Assembly: GCF_013300725.1 (NCBI RefSeq)
Contig: NZ_JAAIMM010000011.1
Coordinates: 38,651-102,650 of the forward strand
Reading direction: 5' to 3'
From: Allocoprococcus comes
GTDB taxonomy: Bacteria; Bacillota; Clostridia; Lachnospirales; Lachnospiraceae
Length of the DNA: 64,000 nucleotides
Shown in pieces: positions 9,772-19,555 of the stretch. The notes under the pieces were generated by a model, which was not told where the DNA came from, did not search any database, and saw only the letters and a list, made by a program, of their open reading frames with translations. The stretch's first letter is position 1. Every line of letters begins with the position of its first letter. A program made the position numbers and the translations under genes.

Positions 9772-12096
9772 TTACCCCACTGCTCGTTCTATATCCAGCA
9801 CGCCGACGATCTGCCGGAGCTTTCCGATCACTTTTCCAAGCTCCTCTCTTCCCCGGACAATAAATCCGGCTTCGATTGTTGCTGTTCCCTGTTTGCTGGT
9901 TCTTACATTCATAGACTTCACATCAATATTCATCTCCGTGAACACCTTGGACATATCCATCAGAAGTCCCTGCCTGTCATTTGCATACATCTTGATCTCA
10001 GCCAGATAGCTTCCGGTATCTGTACCTTCCTCCGGTTTTTCCCATTCTGCCGGGATCAGACGCGCTCTTTCCGCTTCTGACAGATGAATGATATTGACAC
10101 AGTCCGTCCGGTGGATCGACATTCCGCGTCCACGGGTGATAAAGCCAACGATCTCATCTCCCGGCACCGGATTGCAGCATCTGGAAAAACGCACTGCCAT
10201 ATCGTCGATTCCCTTGACCACAATACCACTCTTGGATCTGGTGATATGCACCTTGTTCTTTGCCGCTTCCGCAACCTTTTCCAGAACACTTTCGTCGGTC
10301 AGTTCTTTTCGGTGATCCTTACTGTATTCTTCCGCAAGACGGTTGACAATCTGCCCTTCCTTCAATCCACCATGCCCAAGTGCTGCAAGGATCGAATCCC
10401 AGTCCTTAAAGCCGTACTTTTCCTGCACGATCTGCATATATTTCGGTTTCATCAGATCCGAGAGTACAAATCCTTTTGCCTTACAGTAAATGGCGAGCAT
10501 TTCCTTACCACGTACAATATTTTCTTCTTTGAATTCTTTCTTAAACCACTGGTTGATCTTGTTCTTCGCCTGGGTACTCTTGACGATACTCAGCCAGTCA
10601 CGGCTCGGTCCTTTGGAGTTCTGCGAAGTCAGGATCTCGATTCGATCCCCGTTCTGGATCTTGTAATCGATATTGACCAGCTTGCCATTGACTCTGGCAC
10701 CTACCATCTTGTTGCCGACTGCAGTATGGATCGCATAGGCAAAGTCAACCGGCGTAGAACCGTTCGGCAAATTCTTGACATCTCCGTTCGGTGTAAAACA
10801 GTATACATCCTCTGCAAAAAGATCCAGATCTCCTTTCAGAAGATTCAGAAATTCCCGGTTGTCTGACATGTCTCGCTGCCATTCCAGGATCTGACGAAGC
10901 CAGCTCAGTTTCTCTTCTTCCTTCGCTTCAACGCTCTTCTTTCCATCCTCGGACTCTTTATATTTCCAATGTGCCGCAATACCGTATTCAGCAGTTTTAT
11001 GCATCTCTTTTGTACGGATCTGGATCTCAAACGGCTGACCGATCGAGCTCATCAGAGTTGTATGCAGAGACTGGTACATATTTGCCTTCGGCATTGCGAT
11101 ATAGTCTTTAAAGCGTCCCGGTACCGGTGTATACATCTCATGGATAACTCCAAGCGCCGCATAACAGTCTTTTACAGAATCTACGATAATACGGACTGCA
11201 AACAGATCATAGATCTGATCCACCGTCTTATCCTGGTTCACCATCTTTTTGTAAATACTGAAAAAATGCTTCACGCGTCCGTTCACTTCTGCATCAATGT
11301 TCGCATTCTTCATATGTGTGGAAACCTCATCCACAATCTGCTGGACAAATTCTTCCCTTTCCGTCTTCCTTGCATTGATCTGCCTTACCAGATCGTTAAA
11401 GACCTCCGGCTGGGAATATTTGAGTGCCAGATCATCCAGCTCTGTCTTGATCTTGGAAATACCAAGCCGCTGTGCGATCGGAGCATAGATATCCATGGTT
11501 TCTTTTGCTTTTTCCAGCTGCTTCTCCGGTCGCATATACTGCAGGGTACGCATATTGTGCAGACGGTCGGCAAGCTTGATGATGATAACACGGATGTCCT
11601 TTGCCATCGCAAGGAACATCTTACGAAGATTCTCAGCCTGCACCTCCAGCTTATCTGCTGAATAGGAAAGCTGTCCCAGCTTTGTGACACCGTCTACCAG
11701 AAGCGCCACCTCATCTCCGAATTCCTGACGGATCTCTTCGTCCGTCATCACCGTGTCTTCAACCACATCATGAAGGATGCCGGCAACGATCGTCTCTTTG
11801 TCCATCTCCAGCTGTGCCAGAATGATTCCAACCCACAGAGGATGGATAATATACTGCTCTCCGGATTTCCGTGTCTGCCCTTTGTGTGCATCTCTTGCAA
11901 TGTGATATGCTTTTTCGATCATAGAGACGTCCGCCGAAGGATGGTACTTTCTGACTCGCTCGATCAGACTTTTATAGAGCAGTTCCGGATTCTGATAATC
12001 TTCCACATCCTTTACCGCATGACCATCTACGATCTCCAGTTTTTTATGTGTTGGTTCGATCAGCATCTCCTGCTGGATTCCGATATCATCTGCCAT
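9772..12096 (-). CDS. relA: Bifunctional (p)ppGpp synthetase/hydrolase
   Basis: Long RSH protein (774 residues) that makes and degrades the stringent-response alarmone. The N-terminal HD hydrolase domain is intact (HKGQTRKSGEQYI near 71 and HDVVEDT at 109-115), so hydrolysis is expected. The synthetase domain contains YQSLHTT near 340, followed by the TGS domain (about 410-470), a conserved RFSRCCNPVPGD region (about 635) and a C-terminal ACT domain. It follows apt by 19 bases, the classic Firmicute apt-relA order. Confidence 0.96.
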   Translation of the reverse strand: MADDIGIQQEMLIEPTHKKLEIVDGHAVKDVEDYQNPELLYKSLIERVRKYHPSADVSMIEKAYHIARDAHKGQTRKSGEQYIIHPLWVGIILAQLEMDKETIVAGILHDVVEDTVMTDEEIRQEFGDEVALLVDGVTKLGQLSYSADKLEVQAENLRKMFLAMAKDIRVIIIKLADRLHNMRTLQYMRPEKQLEKAKETMDIYAPIAQRLGISKIKTELDDLALKYSQPEVFNDLVRQINARKTEREEFVQQIVDEVSTHMKNANIDAEVNGRVKHFFSIYKKMVNQDKTVDQIYDLFAVRIIVDSVKDCYAALGVIHEMYTPVPGRFKDYIAMPKANMYQSLHTTLMSSIGQPFEIQIRTKEMHKTAEYGIAAHWKYKESEDGKKSVEAKEEEKLSWLRQILEWQRDMSDNREFLNLLKGDLDLFAEDVYCFTPNGDVKNLPNGSTPVDFAYAIHTAVGNKMVGARVNGKLVNIDYKIQNGDRIEILTSQNSKGPSRDWLSIVKSTQAKNKINQWFKKEFKEENIVRGKEMLAIYCKAKGFVLSDLMKPKYMQIVQEKYGFKDWDSILAALGHGGLKEGQIVNRLAEEYSKDHRKELTDESVLEKVAEAAKNKVHITRSKSGIVVKGIDDMAVRFSRCCNPVPGDEIVGFITRGRGMSIHRTDCVNIIHLSEAERARLIPAEWEKPEEGTDTGSYLAEIKMYANDRQGLLMDMSKVFTEMNIDVKSMNVRTSKQGTATIEAGFIVRGREELGKVIGKLRQIVGVLDIERAVG

Positions 12097-12115
12097 AGCC
12101 TTCCCTTCCTTCTCA

Positions 12116-12640
12116 TTAGTTTCCCGGATACTGGATCACCGAGTCTACTTTGTATCCTTTCAGTCTTTCCCGTCCTTTTAAGCCCATCAGTTCGATCAGG
12201 CAGAGAACTTCTACAACCTCACCGCCAAGTCCTTCGATCAGTTTGATCATCGCTTCTGCCGTACCGCCTGTTGCCATCAGGTCGTCTACGATCACAACCT
12301 TGTCTCCCGGTTTGATCGAACGCTTGTGGATCTCGATCTCTGCACTTCCATATTCCAGATCATACTTGATCGATGCTGTCTCGCAAGGAAGCTTTCCTTT
12401 TTTACGGATCGGCACAAATGCCTTATGCAGATTATATGCAATCGGCATTCCGAAAATAAATCCTCTGGACTCCGGCCCGATCACGATATTGAAATCCACA
12501 CCGTCAAGCTTATCCTGCAGTTCCTGAATGGAAAGCTGAAGTCCCTCCGGATCTTCGAGAATGCTGGTTACATCTCTGAAAATAATTCCTTTTTCCGGAT
12601 AATCCGGAATGCTGACAACATATTCTTCAAGTTTTTTCAT
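12116..12640 (-). CDS. apt: Adenine phosphoribosyltransferase
   Basis: Salvages adenine to AMP using PRPP in the cytosol. The 174-residue protein carries the PRPP-binding loop VVIVDDLMATGGTAEA (about 114-129) and the APRT-type GPESRGFIFGMPIAY (about 58-72). Full length. Gene order recJ-apt-relA is conserved in Firmicutes, linking purine salvage with the alarmone gene. Confidence 0.97.
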   Translation of the reverse strand: MKKLEEYVVSIPDYPEKGIIFRDVTSILEDPEGLQLSIQELQDKLDGVDFNIVIGPESRGFIFGMPIAYNLHKAFVPIRKKGKLPCETASIKYDLEYGSAEIEIHKRSIKPGDKVVIVDDLMATGGTAEAMIKLIEGLGGEVVEVLCLIELMGLKGRERLKGYKVDSVIQYPGN

Positions 12641-12711
12641 CTTTCTTCTCCACCTTACCTACAAATATATACAATATCTATTAGTATAGCATAAAATTGC
12701 TGTTTTTCAAA

Positions 12712-14472
12712 TTATTTATAATTTTGGATCACAATCTGTGGTGTACGGACTCCCTGATACTCATTGATATCCGGATAATAGGTAAATGCCATAACAATTC
12801 CATGCCCGTGTCCGCGCAGCAGACACTCACAGGCAATATCTCCAAATTTTTCACGCACATATTCCACAAAGGTATTCACATCTCCAAAATATATGGCATC
12901 CATCCTTGTACCGTGAAGATCCTTCACCTGCAGCTTCAGCACATTTTTATTCTTACCAAGGATTCTCGCACTTTCCACCTGTACCTGTCTTTCCGCAAAG
13001 ACCGGACGTGCATTTCCTTTGCCAAACGGTTCCAGAACCGCAAGCTCTCCGATAAATTTTTCATTGACACATTCAAACGGGAGCTGCATATCTATGGCAA
13101 TCTTTTCATTCAGATCCTCTGGTGTGATCCCGGATTTTTCGTTGATCTCCTTACGGAACTGTTCCAGATTCTCCTCTGGCATGGAAAGACCTGCCGCCAT
13201 CTTATGCCCGCCGAATTTTGACAACAGATGCTTTACACGGTTCAGTCCTTCATACATGTGCCATGTCTCGATCGATCTTCCTGAGCCCTTTAAACCTTCC
13301 GCACCCTTCGTCAGCACAAAGACCGGACGGTAATATTTTTCCCGGATCCTTCCTGCCACGATCCCGGCAAGGCTTTCATGACATTCCGGCAGGTAGACCA
13401 CCAGCACGTCTGCATCCTTAAGTTCACTGTTCTCCACCTGGATAAACGCCTCTTCTACCGCCTGCGCCGTCATATCCTTCCGGCTGTCATTGAGTGCTTT
13501 CAGATCACCTGCCAGCAGATCCGCCTCCGCCACTTTCTTTGCCTCCAGAAGCTCCAGGGCACGCTTTGCCGTATCCAGTCTTCCACTGGCATTCATACAC
13601 GGACCGATCACAAATCCAATGTGATACGGAGACAACTTATCTACATTCACACCAGTACATCCCATCAACGCCTTCAGGCCCAGATTCTCCGTCCGTTTCA
13701 GCATATCCAGTCCCTGTTTTACGAAAATACGGTTTTCGTCCACCAGATCCATAACATCACCGATCGTTGCGATCGCCACATTTTCCATCAGATAATCTAC
13801 ATCTTCCGCATCCTTTCCCATAGCTTCCATCAGAGCCTCCACCAGCTTGTAAGCAACCGCAGCCCCGCACAGACCTTTGAACGGATAAGTACAGTCCTCC
13901 TGCTTCGGATCCACAACCGCATCTGCCTCCGGCAGAATATATCTTCGTTCCCCACCAATTTCCGTATATGGGACCTCATGATGATCCGTCACCACAACTG
14001 TCATTCCCATACTTTTTGCATAGGCGATCTCCTCTGCTGCCGCAATCCCGTTATCACAGGTAATGATCGTATCCACGTCGGCCTCCAGCGCCCGGTCGAT
14101 CAGATTCCGGTTCAGGCCATACCCGTCCTTCATACGATCCGGAATGTCACTGTCCACATCAGCTCCGAGCATCCGGAATCCCTCCAGAAGAATATAGGTC
14201 GACTGGATTCCATCAATATCATAGTCTCCGATGATCCTGATTTTTACATTTTCTTTTATCTTTTCTCCAAGAACCGCTACTGCCTTGTCCATATCCTTCA
14301 TCAGCATTCCATCGTACAGATCGGCGATCGTACCGTTTAAATATTTCTCGATCGCATCATCCCCGATCACATCCCGGTTTCTTATCAAAGAAGCCACTCG
14401 CGGACTGATATGGAATTTTTCACTGATATGCTGAAAATCCGCTCCTTTTCTCAGAAGTACCCAGTTCTCCAT
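12712..14472 (-). CDS. recJ: Single-stranded-DNA-specific exonuclease RecJ
   Basis: 5'-to-3' ssDNA exonuclease of recombination and repair. DHH-family motifs are present: GDYDIDG (about 83-89; usually GDYDADG), TCDNG (about 123), VVVTDHHEVP (about 139-148) and the DHHA1 motif GGHKMAAGLSM (about 415). The C-terminal RecJ OB domain completes 586 residues, standard for Clostridial RecJ. It lies between secDF and apt, 71 bases before apt. Confidence 0.95.
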   Translation of the reverse strand: MENWVLLRKGADFQHISEKFHISPRVASLIRNRDVIGDDAIEKYLNGTIADLYDGMLMKDMDKAVAVLGEKIKENVKIRIIGDYDIDGIQSTYILLEGFRMLGADVDSDIPDRMKDGYGLNRNLIDRALEADVDTIITCDNGIAAAEEIAYAKSMGMTVVVTDHHEVPYTEIGGERRYILPEADAVVDPKQEDCTYPFKGLCGAAVAYKLVEALMEAMGKDAEDVDYLMENVAIATIGDVMDLVDENRIFVKQGLDMLKRTENLGLKALMGCTGVNVDKLSPYHIGFVIGPCMNASGRLDTAKRALELLEAKKVAEADLLAGDLKALNDSRKDMTAQAVEEAFIQVENSELKDADVLVVYLPECHESLAGIVAGRIREKYYRPVFVLTKGAEGLKGSGRSIETWHMYEGLNRVKHLLSKFGGHKMAAGLSMPEENLEQFRKEINEKSGITPEDLNEKIAIDMQLPFECVNEKFIGELAVLEPFGKGNARPVFAERQVQVESARILGKNKNVLKLQVKDLHGTRMDAIYFGDVNTFVEYVREKFGDIACECLLRGHGHGIVMAFTYYPDINEYQGVRTPQIVIQNYK

Positions 14473-14502
14473 CTTCTCTTTTCCTTTCTTTGGTAGTCAG
14501 AT

Positions 14503-14537
14503 AATACAAAGATGCCGGAGGATTCTCCCCCGACACC
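14503..14537 (-). terminator. Probable terminator after secDF
   Basis: Minus-strand GGTGTCGG (14537-14530) pairs with CCGGCATC (14518-14511) using two G-U pairs that exist only in the minus-strand RNA, with an inner GGAG/CTCC stem, then TTTGTATT. Confidence 0.55.
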
Positions 14538-14551
14538 TCATTTTCTGTCAG

Positions 14552-16717
14552 TTATTTCTTTTTCGCTGCTTTTTTGCCGCTGATTTTTGTTTTCATTACA
14601 TACCATAATGCACCTGTGATACATACAGATGAATATCCACCACCTGCAATACCAACCATAAGCGGTGCAGCAAATTCTTTGATCGAACTTACGCCCAGAA
14701 TATACAGAACAGCTACCATAACAAATGTGGTAAATGTAGTATAAATACTTCTTGTCAGTGTGTAAGTGATACTTCTGTTGACAACATCCTTCAGATCATC
14801 ATTTCTCTTCATCGTGCGAAGTTCTTCACGGATACGGTCAAAAATAACGATCGTTGCGTTGATAGAATATCCGAGGATTGTCAGCATACATGCGATAAAT
14901 GTATTACCTACAGAAGTTCTTGCAACCGCATAGAATGTAAGGACAAATAAAAGGTCATGCAAAAGTGCAAGAACCGCACTGGATCCAAAACGTACATCTT
15001 TGAACCGGAACCAGATATAGATCAGCATACAGATTGCAGAAATAATAACTGCAACGATCGCATCCTGCCTCATTTCAGAACTTACAGTAGAACTGATATT
15101 CTCAGCCGTGATCGTAGATGCATCTACGCCGAAGTTCTCTGCAAGTGCATTGTTCAGCGCCTCTCTTTCATCCAGACTCAGTGTCTGTGTCTTGATGATG
15201 ATCTGGTTGCTGTCTTTTACTTTCTGTGCCTGTACATTGTGATCGCCGGTTGTCTCTTCTACAACCGGAACAATCTTGGAATCAATCTCTTTGATCGAAT
15301 AATCTTTGTCAAATGTTACAGTTGTTGAAGTACCACCTTTGAATTCCAGGCTGTAATTTAACGCACCGTTTCCTTTGGAAGACTGAACTCCCATCGTGAT
15401 CAGACCAGCTGCGATCACAGCAATGGAAATCACAAAGAAGATTGCTTTCTTTCCAAGGAAATCGATCACCTTTCTCTCTTTTTTGAACTTCTTTGCGTAG
15501 AACTTTACATCACGAAGCCCGATTGCGTACAGAGAGAAAATGATCACTCTTGTGATGACAAGAGCAGTAAACATAGATACTACGATACCAAGCGCCAGTG
15601 TCTGTGCAAATCCTTTTACAGAACCGGATCCCTTGAACCACAATACAGCTGCGGCGATCAGAGTTGTCACGTTACCGTCAACGATCGCAGACATCGCTTT
15701 GTGGAAACCATTCTTCAGGGAAGTCTTGACGCTGATACCGGCTGTCACTTCCTCACGCACACGTGCAAAAATGATAACATTGGCATCCACCGCCATACCG
15801 ATTCCAAGAATAATACCTGCAATACCCGGGAGGGTAAGCGTGATATTGAATGCATTTAAAAGGATAAGAACCAGCCCTGTATAAATCAGAAGTGCAAGCC
15901 CTGCCGCAAGACCCGGAATCAGGTAAACAATACACATAAATACAAAGATGATCGCAAGTCCGATCGCACCGGCCATTAAACTTGTTCTGATAGCATCTTC
16001 ACCAAGCTGTGCCGCTACAACATTGGAACGGAGTTCTTCCAGTTCCAGCGAAAGACCACCTATTCGGATGGTAGAAGCAAGATTGTCTGCCGCTTCATAG
16101 CTCTCCATACCGGTAATAACGGCTTCTCCGCCTTCGATCGCCTGATTAACTCTTGGTGAACTGATTGTCTGTCCATCATAAATAATGGAAATCTGTTTTC
16201 CTACATTTGCTGCTGTTGCTTCTGCAAATTTGGTTGTTCCTTCTTTTGTAAGTTGCAGAGCTACAACATATTCTTTGTTCTTAGTCGTAGAGTTCTCCTG
16301 TGTCTGAGCCTCTGCATTTTTAACATCTGTTCCTTCAAGAACGGTATTGCCATCTGCATCCTGAAATACCAGTGATCCTGGTTTGCCAAGTTCTTCCAGA
16401 ACTTTATTGGCATCAGATACACCCGGGATCTCGATGTTGATCCGGTCATCCCCTTCCTGATATACACTTGCTTCTGTACTGTACTGCTCTACACGCTTCT
16501 GCAGCTTGTAGATCGTATCCTTCATATCTTCTGCTGAAGGATTCTTGTCTTTCGTCTGATAGGTAATGCTGACACCACCGGCAAGGTCAAGACCAAGATT
16601 GATATTTCTTGCGGAACCTGTGTGGGAGGAACCAAATCCCTGCCAGCAGGTAAATCCAAGAAGTCCTAAAAGTGCAGCAATCAGAACAAGGCTTACTATT
16701 CCTTTACTCTTCTTCAT
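14552..16717 (-). CDS. secDF: Fused protein translocase subunit SecDF
   Basis: Membrane component that uses the proton motive force to pull secreted proteins through SecYEG. A single 721-residue chain holds SecD (about 1-405: first TM, the LGLDLAGGVSITYQ motif near 43-56, periplasmic domain and five TMs with GIGMAVDANVIIFARVREE near 310-328) and SecF (about 425-721: FKGGTSTTV, then ATIVIFDRIREELR near 640). The ATG at 16717 has AAAGGGA seven bases upstream. It follows the SCIFF maturase by 15 bases. SecD-SecF fusion is usual in Firmicutes. Confidence 0.95.
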   Translation of the reverse strand: MKKSKGIVSLVLIAALLGLLGFTCWQGFGSSHTGSARNINLGLDLAGGVSITYQTKDKNPSAEDMKDTIYKLQKRVEQYSTEASVYQEGDDRINIEIPGVSDANKVLEELGKPGSLVFQDADGNTVLEGTDVKNAEAQTQENSTTKNKEYVVALQLTKEGTTKFAEATAANVGKQISIIYDGQTISSPRVNQAIEGGEAVITGMESYEAADNLASTIRIGGLSLELEELRSNVVAAQLGEDAIRTSLMAGAIGLAIIFVFMCIVYLIPGLAAGLALLIYTGLVLILLNAFNITLTLPGIAGIILGIGMAVDANVIIFARVREEVTAGISVKTSLKNGFHKAMSAIVDGNVTTLIAAAVLWFKGSGSVKGFAQTLALGIVVSMFTALVITRVIIFSLYAIGLRDVKFYAKKFKKERKVIDFLGKKAIFFVISIAVIAAGLITMGVQSSKGNGALNYSLEFKGGTSTTVTFDKDYSIKEIDSKIVPVVEETTGDHNVQAQKVKDSNQIIIKTQTLSLDEREALNNALAENFGVDASTITAENISSTVSSEMRQDAIVAVIISAICMLIYIWFRFKDVRFGSSAVLALLHDLLFVLTFYAVARTSVGNTFIACMLTILGYSINATIVIFDRIREELRTMKRNDDLKDVVNRSITYTLTRSIYTTFTTFVMVAVLYILGVSSIKEFAAPLMVGIAGGGYSSVCITGALWYVMKTKISGKKAAKKK

Positions 16718-16732
16718 GTCCAAGTCCCTTTC

Positions 16733-18130
16733 TTAGTTTTCGTCTGCCATTGCAGCCTTTATCATAATCGCGCATTCCACGCGCTTACGTTCCATCTCAC
16801 AGCCCAGATCATAAGAATCATTTAATCCGTCTGCATACTTGTATGCGTTTGCCATACATCCACCACTGCAGTAGAATCTTGCAAAACATTTCTTGCATTT
16901 TTCTTTGGTATATACGTTACAGCAACGGAACTCATCTGCGATCTCCGGTCTTGTAATCCCTTCGTTTACATTTCCCATCAGGAAATCTTCATCACCTACA
17001 AACTGATGACACGGATAGAAATCTCCCCATGGTGTAACAGCAAGGTATTCGGTTCCCGAGCCACATCCGGACAGACGTTTGTACAGACAAGGTCCTCCTT
17101 CCAGGTCGATCATAAAGTGGAAGAAATTGAATCCTTCTCCCTTTTTATCTTTCTCGATAATATATCTTGCAAGCTTGTCATACTCATCAAAGATCTGCGG
17201 AAGATCTTCTTCCCGGATTGCATACGGATCAGATTCATCCCCGACAACCGGTTCGATCGACATCTGCTTGAAGCCAAGCTCTGCAAAATGCTTTACATCC
17301 TCTGAAAAATCCAGATTGTTTCTGGTAAATGTTCCACGGATATAGTAGCGCTCCTGATTACGTGAATCTGCAAGCTTCTGGAACTTCGGAACGATCAGAT
17401 CATAGCTTCCTTTTCCATTTCTGAAAGGACGCATTCTGTCATTTACTTCCTTACGTCCGTCAAGACTGATGACCACGTTATCCATCTCTTTATTGATAAA
17501 CTCCTGAATCTCATCATTCAGAAGCACTCCGTTCGTAGTTACTGTAAAGCGGAAGTGCTTGTCATGAAGCTTCTCCTGCTCTCTTCCGTATGCCACCAGG
17601 TCTTTTACAACCTGCCAGTTCATAAGCGGCTCCCCGCCAAAGAAATCAACTTCCAGATTCCTTCTTGTTCCGGAATTGGCGATCAGAAAATCCAGGGCTT
17701 TCTTACCAACTTCATAAGTCATAAGCGCCCTTCTTCCGTGATACTCTCCTTCTTCTGCGAAACAGTATTTGCAGGCAAGATTGCAGTCGTGTGCGATATG
17801 CAGGCAGAGTGCCTTCACAACTGTCTTACGCTTGATAACCTCCCCGATAAAAGGTTCATATGTATCAACAACAAAAAGCTGTCCATTCTCTGTCAGCTCT
17901 GTCACATCATCCAATATATCTCTGAGTTCTTCTTCGGAATATTTCCCTTCCAGCTCATCTTTCAGCTGGTTCCATGTACTTTCTTCTTTCAGTGTCTGCA
18001 CTGTCTGATTCTCGTTCATACGGTTCAGACATGCAATAACCTCGTACCCCGGCTCGTCCACTACATGAACGCATCCGCTGTTGACATCAAGTACAATATT
18101 ATATCCATTGTTCTGGTACTGATGAATCAC
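16733..18130 (-). CDS. scfB: Thioether cross-link-forming SCIFF peptide maturase (radical SAM/SPASM)
   Basis: Radical SAM enzyme that installs thioether links in the neighbouring SCIFF peptide. The 465 residues start with a RiPP-recognition-like region (about 1-100), followed by the CX3CX2C cluster motif at C116, C120 and C123, the core FFGGEPLMNW (about 163), and a C-terminal SPASM domain with many cysteines (CGSG near 357, CHQF, CC, CKKCFARFYCSGGC near 425-440) that bind auxiliary [4Fe-4S] clusters. SCIFF and this enzyme are nearly universal in Clostridia, and here they keep their usual position between secDF and a TIGR04086 gene. Confidence 0.96.
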   Translation of the reverse strand: MIHQYQNNGYNIVLDVNSGCVHVVDEPGYEVIACLNRMNENQTVQTLKEESTWNQLKDELEGKYSEEELRDILDDVTELTENGQLFVVDTYEPFIGEVIKRKTVVKALCLHIAHDCNLACKYCFAEEGEYHGRRALMTYEVGKKALDFLIANSGTRRNLEVDFFGGEPLMNWQVVKDLVAYGREQEKLHDKHFRFTVTTNGVLLNDEIQEFINKEMDNVVISLDGRKEVNDRMRPFRNGKGSYDLIVPKFQKLADSRNQERYYIRGTFTRNNLDFSEDVKHFAELGFKQMSIEPVVGDESDPYAIREEDLPQIFDEYDKLARYIIEKDKKGEGFNFFHFMIDLEGGPCLYKRLSGCGSGTEYLAVTPWGDFYPCHQFVGDEDFLMGNVNEGITRPEIADEFRCCNVYTKEKCKKCFARFYCSGGCMANAYKYADGLNDSYDLGCEMERKRVECAIMIKAAMADEN

Positions 18131-18186
18131 AACCGGTACCCCTTTCTATCCTTATTTTTCAAATTTTTCCTCATACGTCAAATGAC

Positions 18187-18204
18187 AGCGGCTTTAAAGC
18201 CGCT
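18187..18204. promoter_or_regulatory. Palindromic stem between SCIFF peptide and maturase genes
   Basis: AGCGGCTTTAAAGCCGCT is a perfect 18-base palindrome in the 115-base gap between the peptide stop and the maturase start. It lacks a T run, so it looks more like a partial attenuator or an mRNA-stabilising hairpin than a full terminator. Confidence 0.6.
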
Positions 18205-18245
18205 GCCTGCTTGTCATACTTATTCACTGCACTTACAAATATCTC

Positions 18246-18389
18246 TTATTTGCTGTGTTCGCAAGTCTGATTTCCTACTGTACAAGAAGTCTTGCATGCT
18301 GACTGACAGGATGTCTGGCATTCTCCGCATCCGCCCTTCTTTACTGTATTGTTCAGAGTCTGTGTATTCAATGTTTTAATGTGTTTCAT
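18246..18389 (-). CDS. scfA: SCIFF ribosomal peptide precursor
   Basis: A 47-residue peptide, the precursor of the six-cysteines-in-forty-five RiPP. It begins MKHIKTLNTQTLNNTVKK, the conserved leader, and the core has six cysteines at 21, 24, 28, 32, 36 and 43 in the pattern CGECQTSCQSACKTSCTVGN. The start has AGGAGGATC upstream. The maturase gene follows on the same strand after a 115-base gap containing a palindrome. The biological role of mature SCIFF is not established. Confidence 0.95.
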   Translation of the reverse strand: MKHIKTLNTQTLNNTVKKGGCGECQTSCQSACKTSCTVGNQTCEHSK

Positions 18390-18478
18390 TGTAAGATCCT
18401 CCTTCTTTGCTCATTATGTGATACAGTATAGCACATGTCCCTTGATACCGTCAACGCAAAAATTACATCTCCGCCCCT

Positions 18479-18850
18479 TCAGGACACCATACCACCGAGC
18501 ATTCCGCCTGCCCCACAGAGGATCCAGGCGATCATCATCTGCATTCCACCCTGCACGCTCCGGTAGATCCCTGCTGAAATTGCAAACAGTAGCAGAAAAT
18601 AGAGCATTCCAAGCATAAATCCTCGCAGGAATTTCCTTGTCTTCCCCATTTTTCCCATGACAAATCCACCGGCAAATGTGGAAATTATGTAAACCGCAAG
18701 GATCCCGATCCGGACGGTTTTCTCGCTTAAGTCAAACTTATACAGCCCAAAGGACAGTCCGAGCAGCATCAGCATCGTAAGAAAGTAAGAAAGTATCAGT
18801 GCTTTCACAAGTCTTGTAAAATGGATATTTTCAAACAGCTTTTTTTCCAT
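18479..18850 (-). CDS. TIGR04086 family membrane protein
   Basis: A 123-residue integral membrane protein with four predicted helices (about 12-34, 46-66, 76-96, 103-122) and a GKMGKTRKFLRG cytoplasmic loop. This family is recognised mainly by its place beside the SCIFF peptide, which holds here: it lies 89 bases upstream of scfA on the same strand. Function is unknown; a role in SCIFF export or in the membrane around SecDF is possible but untested. Confidence 0.85.
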   Translation of the reverse strand: MEKKLFENIHFTRLVKALILSYFLTMLMLLGLSFGLYKFDLSEKTVRIGILAVYIISTFAGGFVMGKMGKTRKFLRGFMLGMLYFLLLFAISAGIYRSVQGGMQMMIAWILCGAGGMLGGMVS

Positions 18851-18902
18851 AAGAACCCCTCCCGTCCTTTTATACTATGAGAGATTCTTATGAAATATTC
18901 CT

Positions 18903-19451
18903 TTACTGTTCCATCTGTCGTCCCAGAAATCCTGCTGCGCAAAGTGCCATCTTCTGTTCCAGCTCACCGGGTTTTTTCCTGCCGTCCTTTGCCAGAATCA
19001 CGACAGAACCGATCGCATCTCCGGCGCAGATGATCGGACTTACCACCTGCCATTTCAGTTCTGCATTCTGTCCCGACACGATGACCGTGAACTTCCGCTC
19101 CATAGAGGATGCCAGAAACTGCTCCCTTCTTGCGATCACTTCCGCAAGTTGTCTTGTGATCAGCTGCTCCTGAAATTCTTTCTTCCCCGGTCCTGCTGCT
19201 GCGATCACCTGATCTGTATCCGTGATACACACCAGATATCCAAGCGTCTGCGCCAGACTTTCTGCATATTGGTCTGCAAAATTTCCCATTTCCCCAAGCG
19301 GTGAGTATTTTTTTAGAATGATTTCTCCTTCCCGGTCGGTGAAAATTTCAAGTGCATCACCCTCACGGATACGGAGCGTGCGCCTGATTTCCTTCGGAAC
19401 GACAATTCTGCCAAGATCATCGATCCGGCGGACAATTCCTGTAGCTTTCAT
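18903..19451 (-). CDS. spoVT: Stage V sporulation protein T
   Basis: AbrB-type transcription regulator of late forespore genes. The N-terminal swapped-hairpin DNA-binding domain reads MKATGIVRRIDDLGRIVVPK and continues to about residue 50; a GAF-like C-terminal domain follows (about 60-182). The ATG at 19451 begins the conserved MKATGIVR start and has AGGAGGAAT upstream, so the longer frame to 19478 is not used. Its presence indicates an endospore former. Confidence 0.95.
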   Translation of the reverse strand: MKATGIVRRIDDLGRIVVPKEIRRTLRIREGDALEIFTDREGEIILKKYSPLGEMGNFADQYAESLAQTLGYLVCITDTDQVIAAAGPGKKEFQEQLITRQLAEVIARREQFLASSMERKFTVIVSGQNAELKWQVVSPIICAGDAIGSVVILAKDGRKKPGELEQKMALCAAGFLGRQMEQ

Positions 19452-19472
19452 ATTGATTCTATTCCTCCTGTG

Positions 19473-19518
19473 TTCCACATGTTTTCCATATTTTATTCGA
19501 TATGGGTAGTATGTGGAA
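19473..19518 (-). promoter_or_regulatory. Nested hairpin upstream of spoVT
   Basis: Outer arms TTCCACAT (19473-19480) and ATGTGGAA (19511-19518) enclose inner arms CCATAT (19486-19491) and ATATGG (19500-19505). It lies 22-67 bases before the start codon and could be a leader structure or an overlapping operator. Confidence 0.45.
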
Positions 19519-19555
19519 AAACGCAGAATTTTATTACTCCGTATCCCTGAAATCT

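Noticed and set aside
9772..14472. Long open frames of 230-320 codons on the plus strand (for example 10084-10866, 10969-11661 and 13378-14340)
   Set aside because: They lie fully antisense to relA and recJ, whose motifs are clear; they have no ribosome sites or recognisable domains and are Cys/His/Ile-rich as expected of shadow frames.
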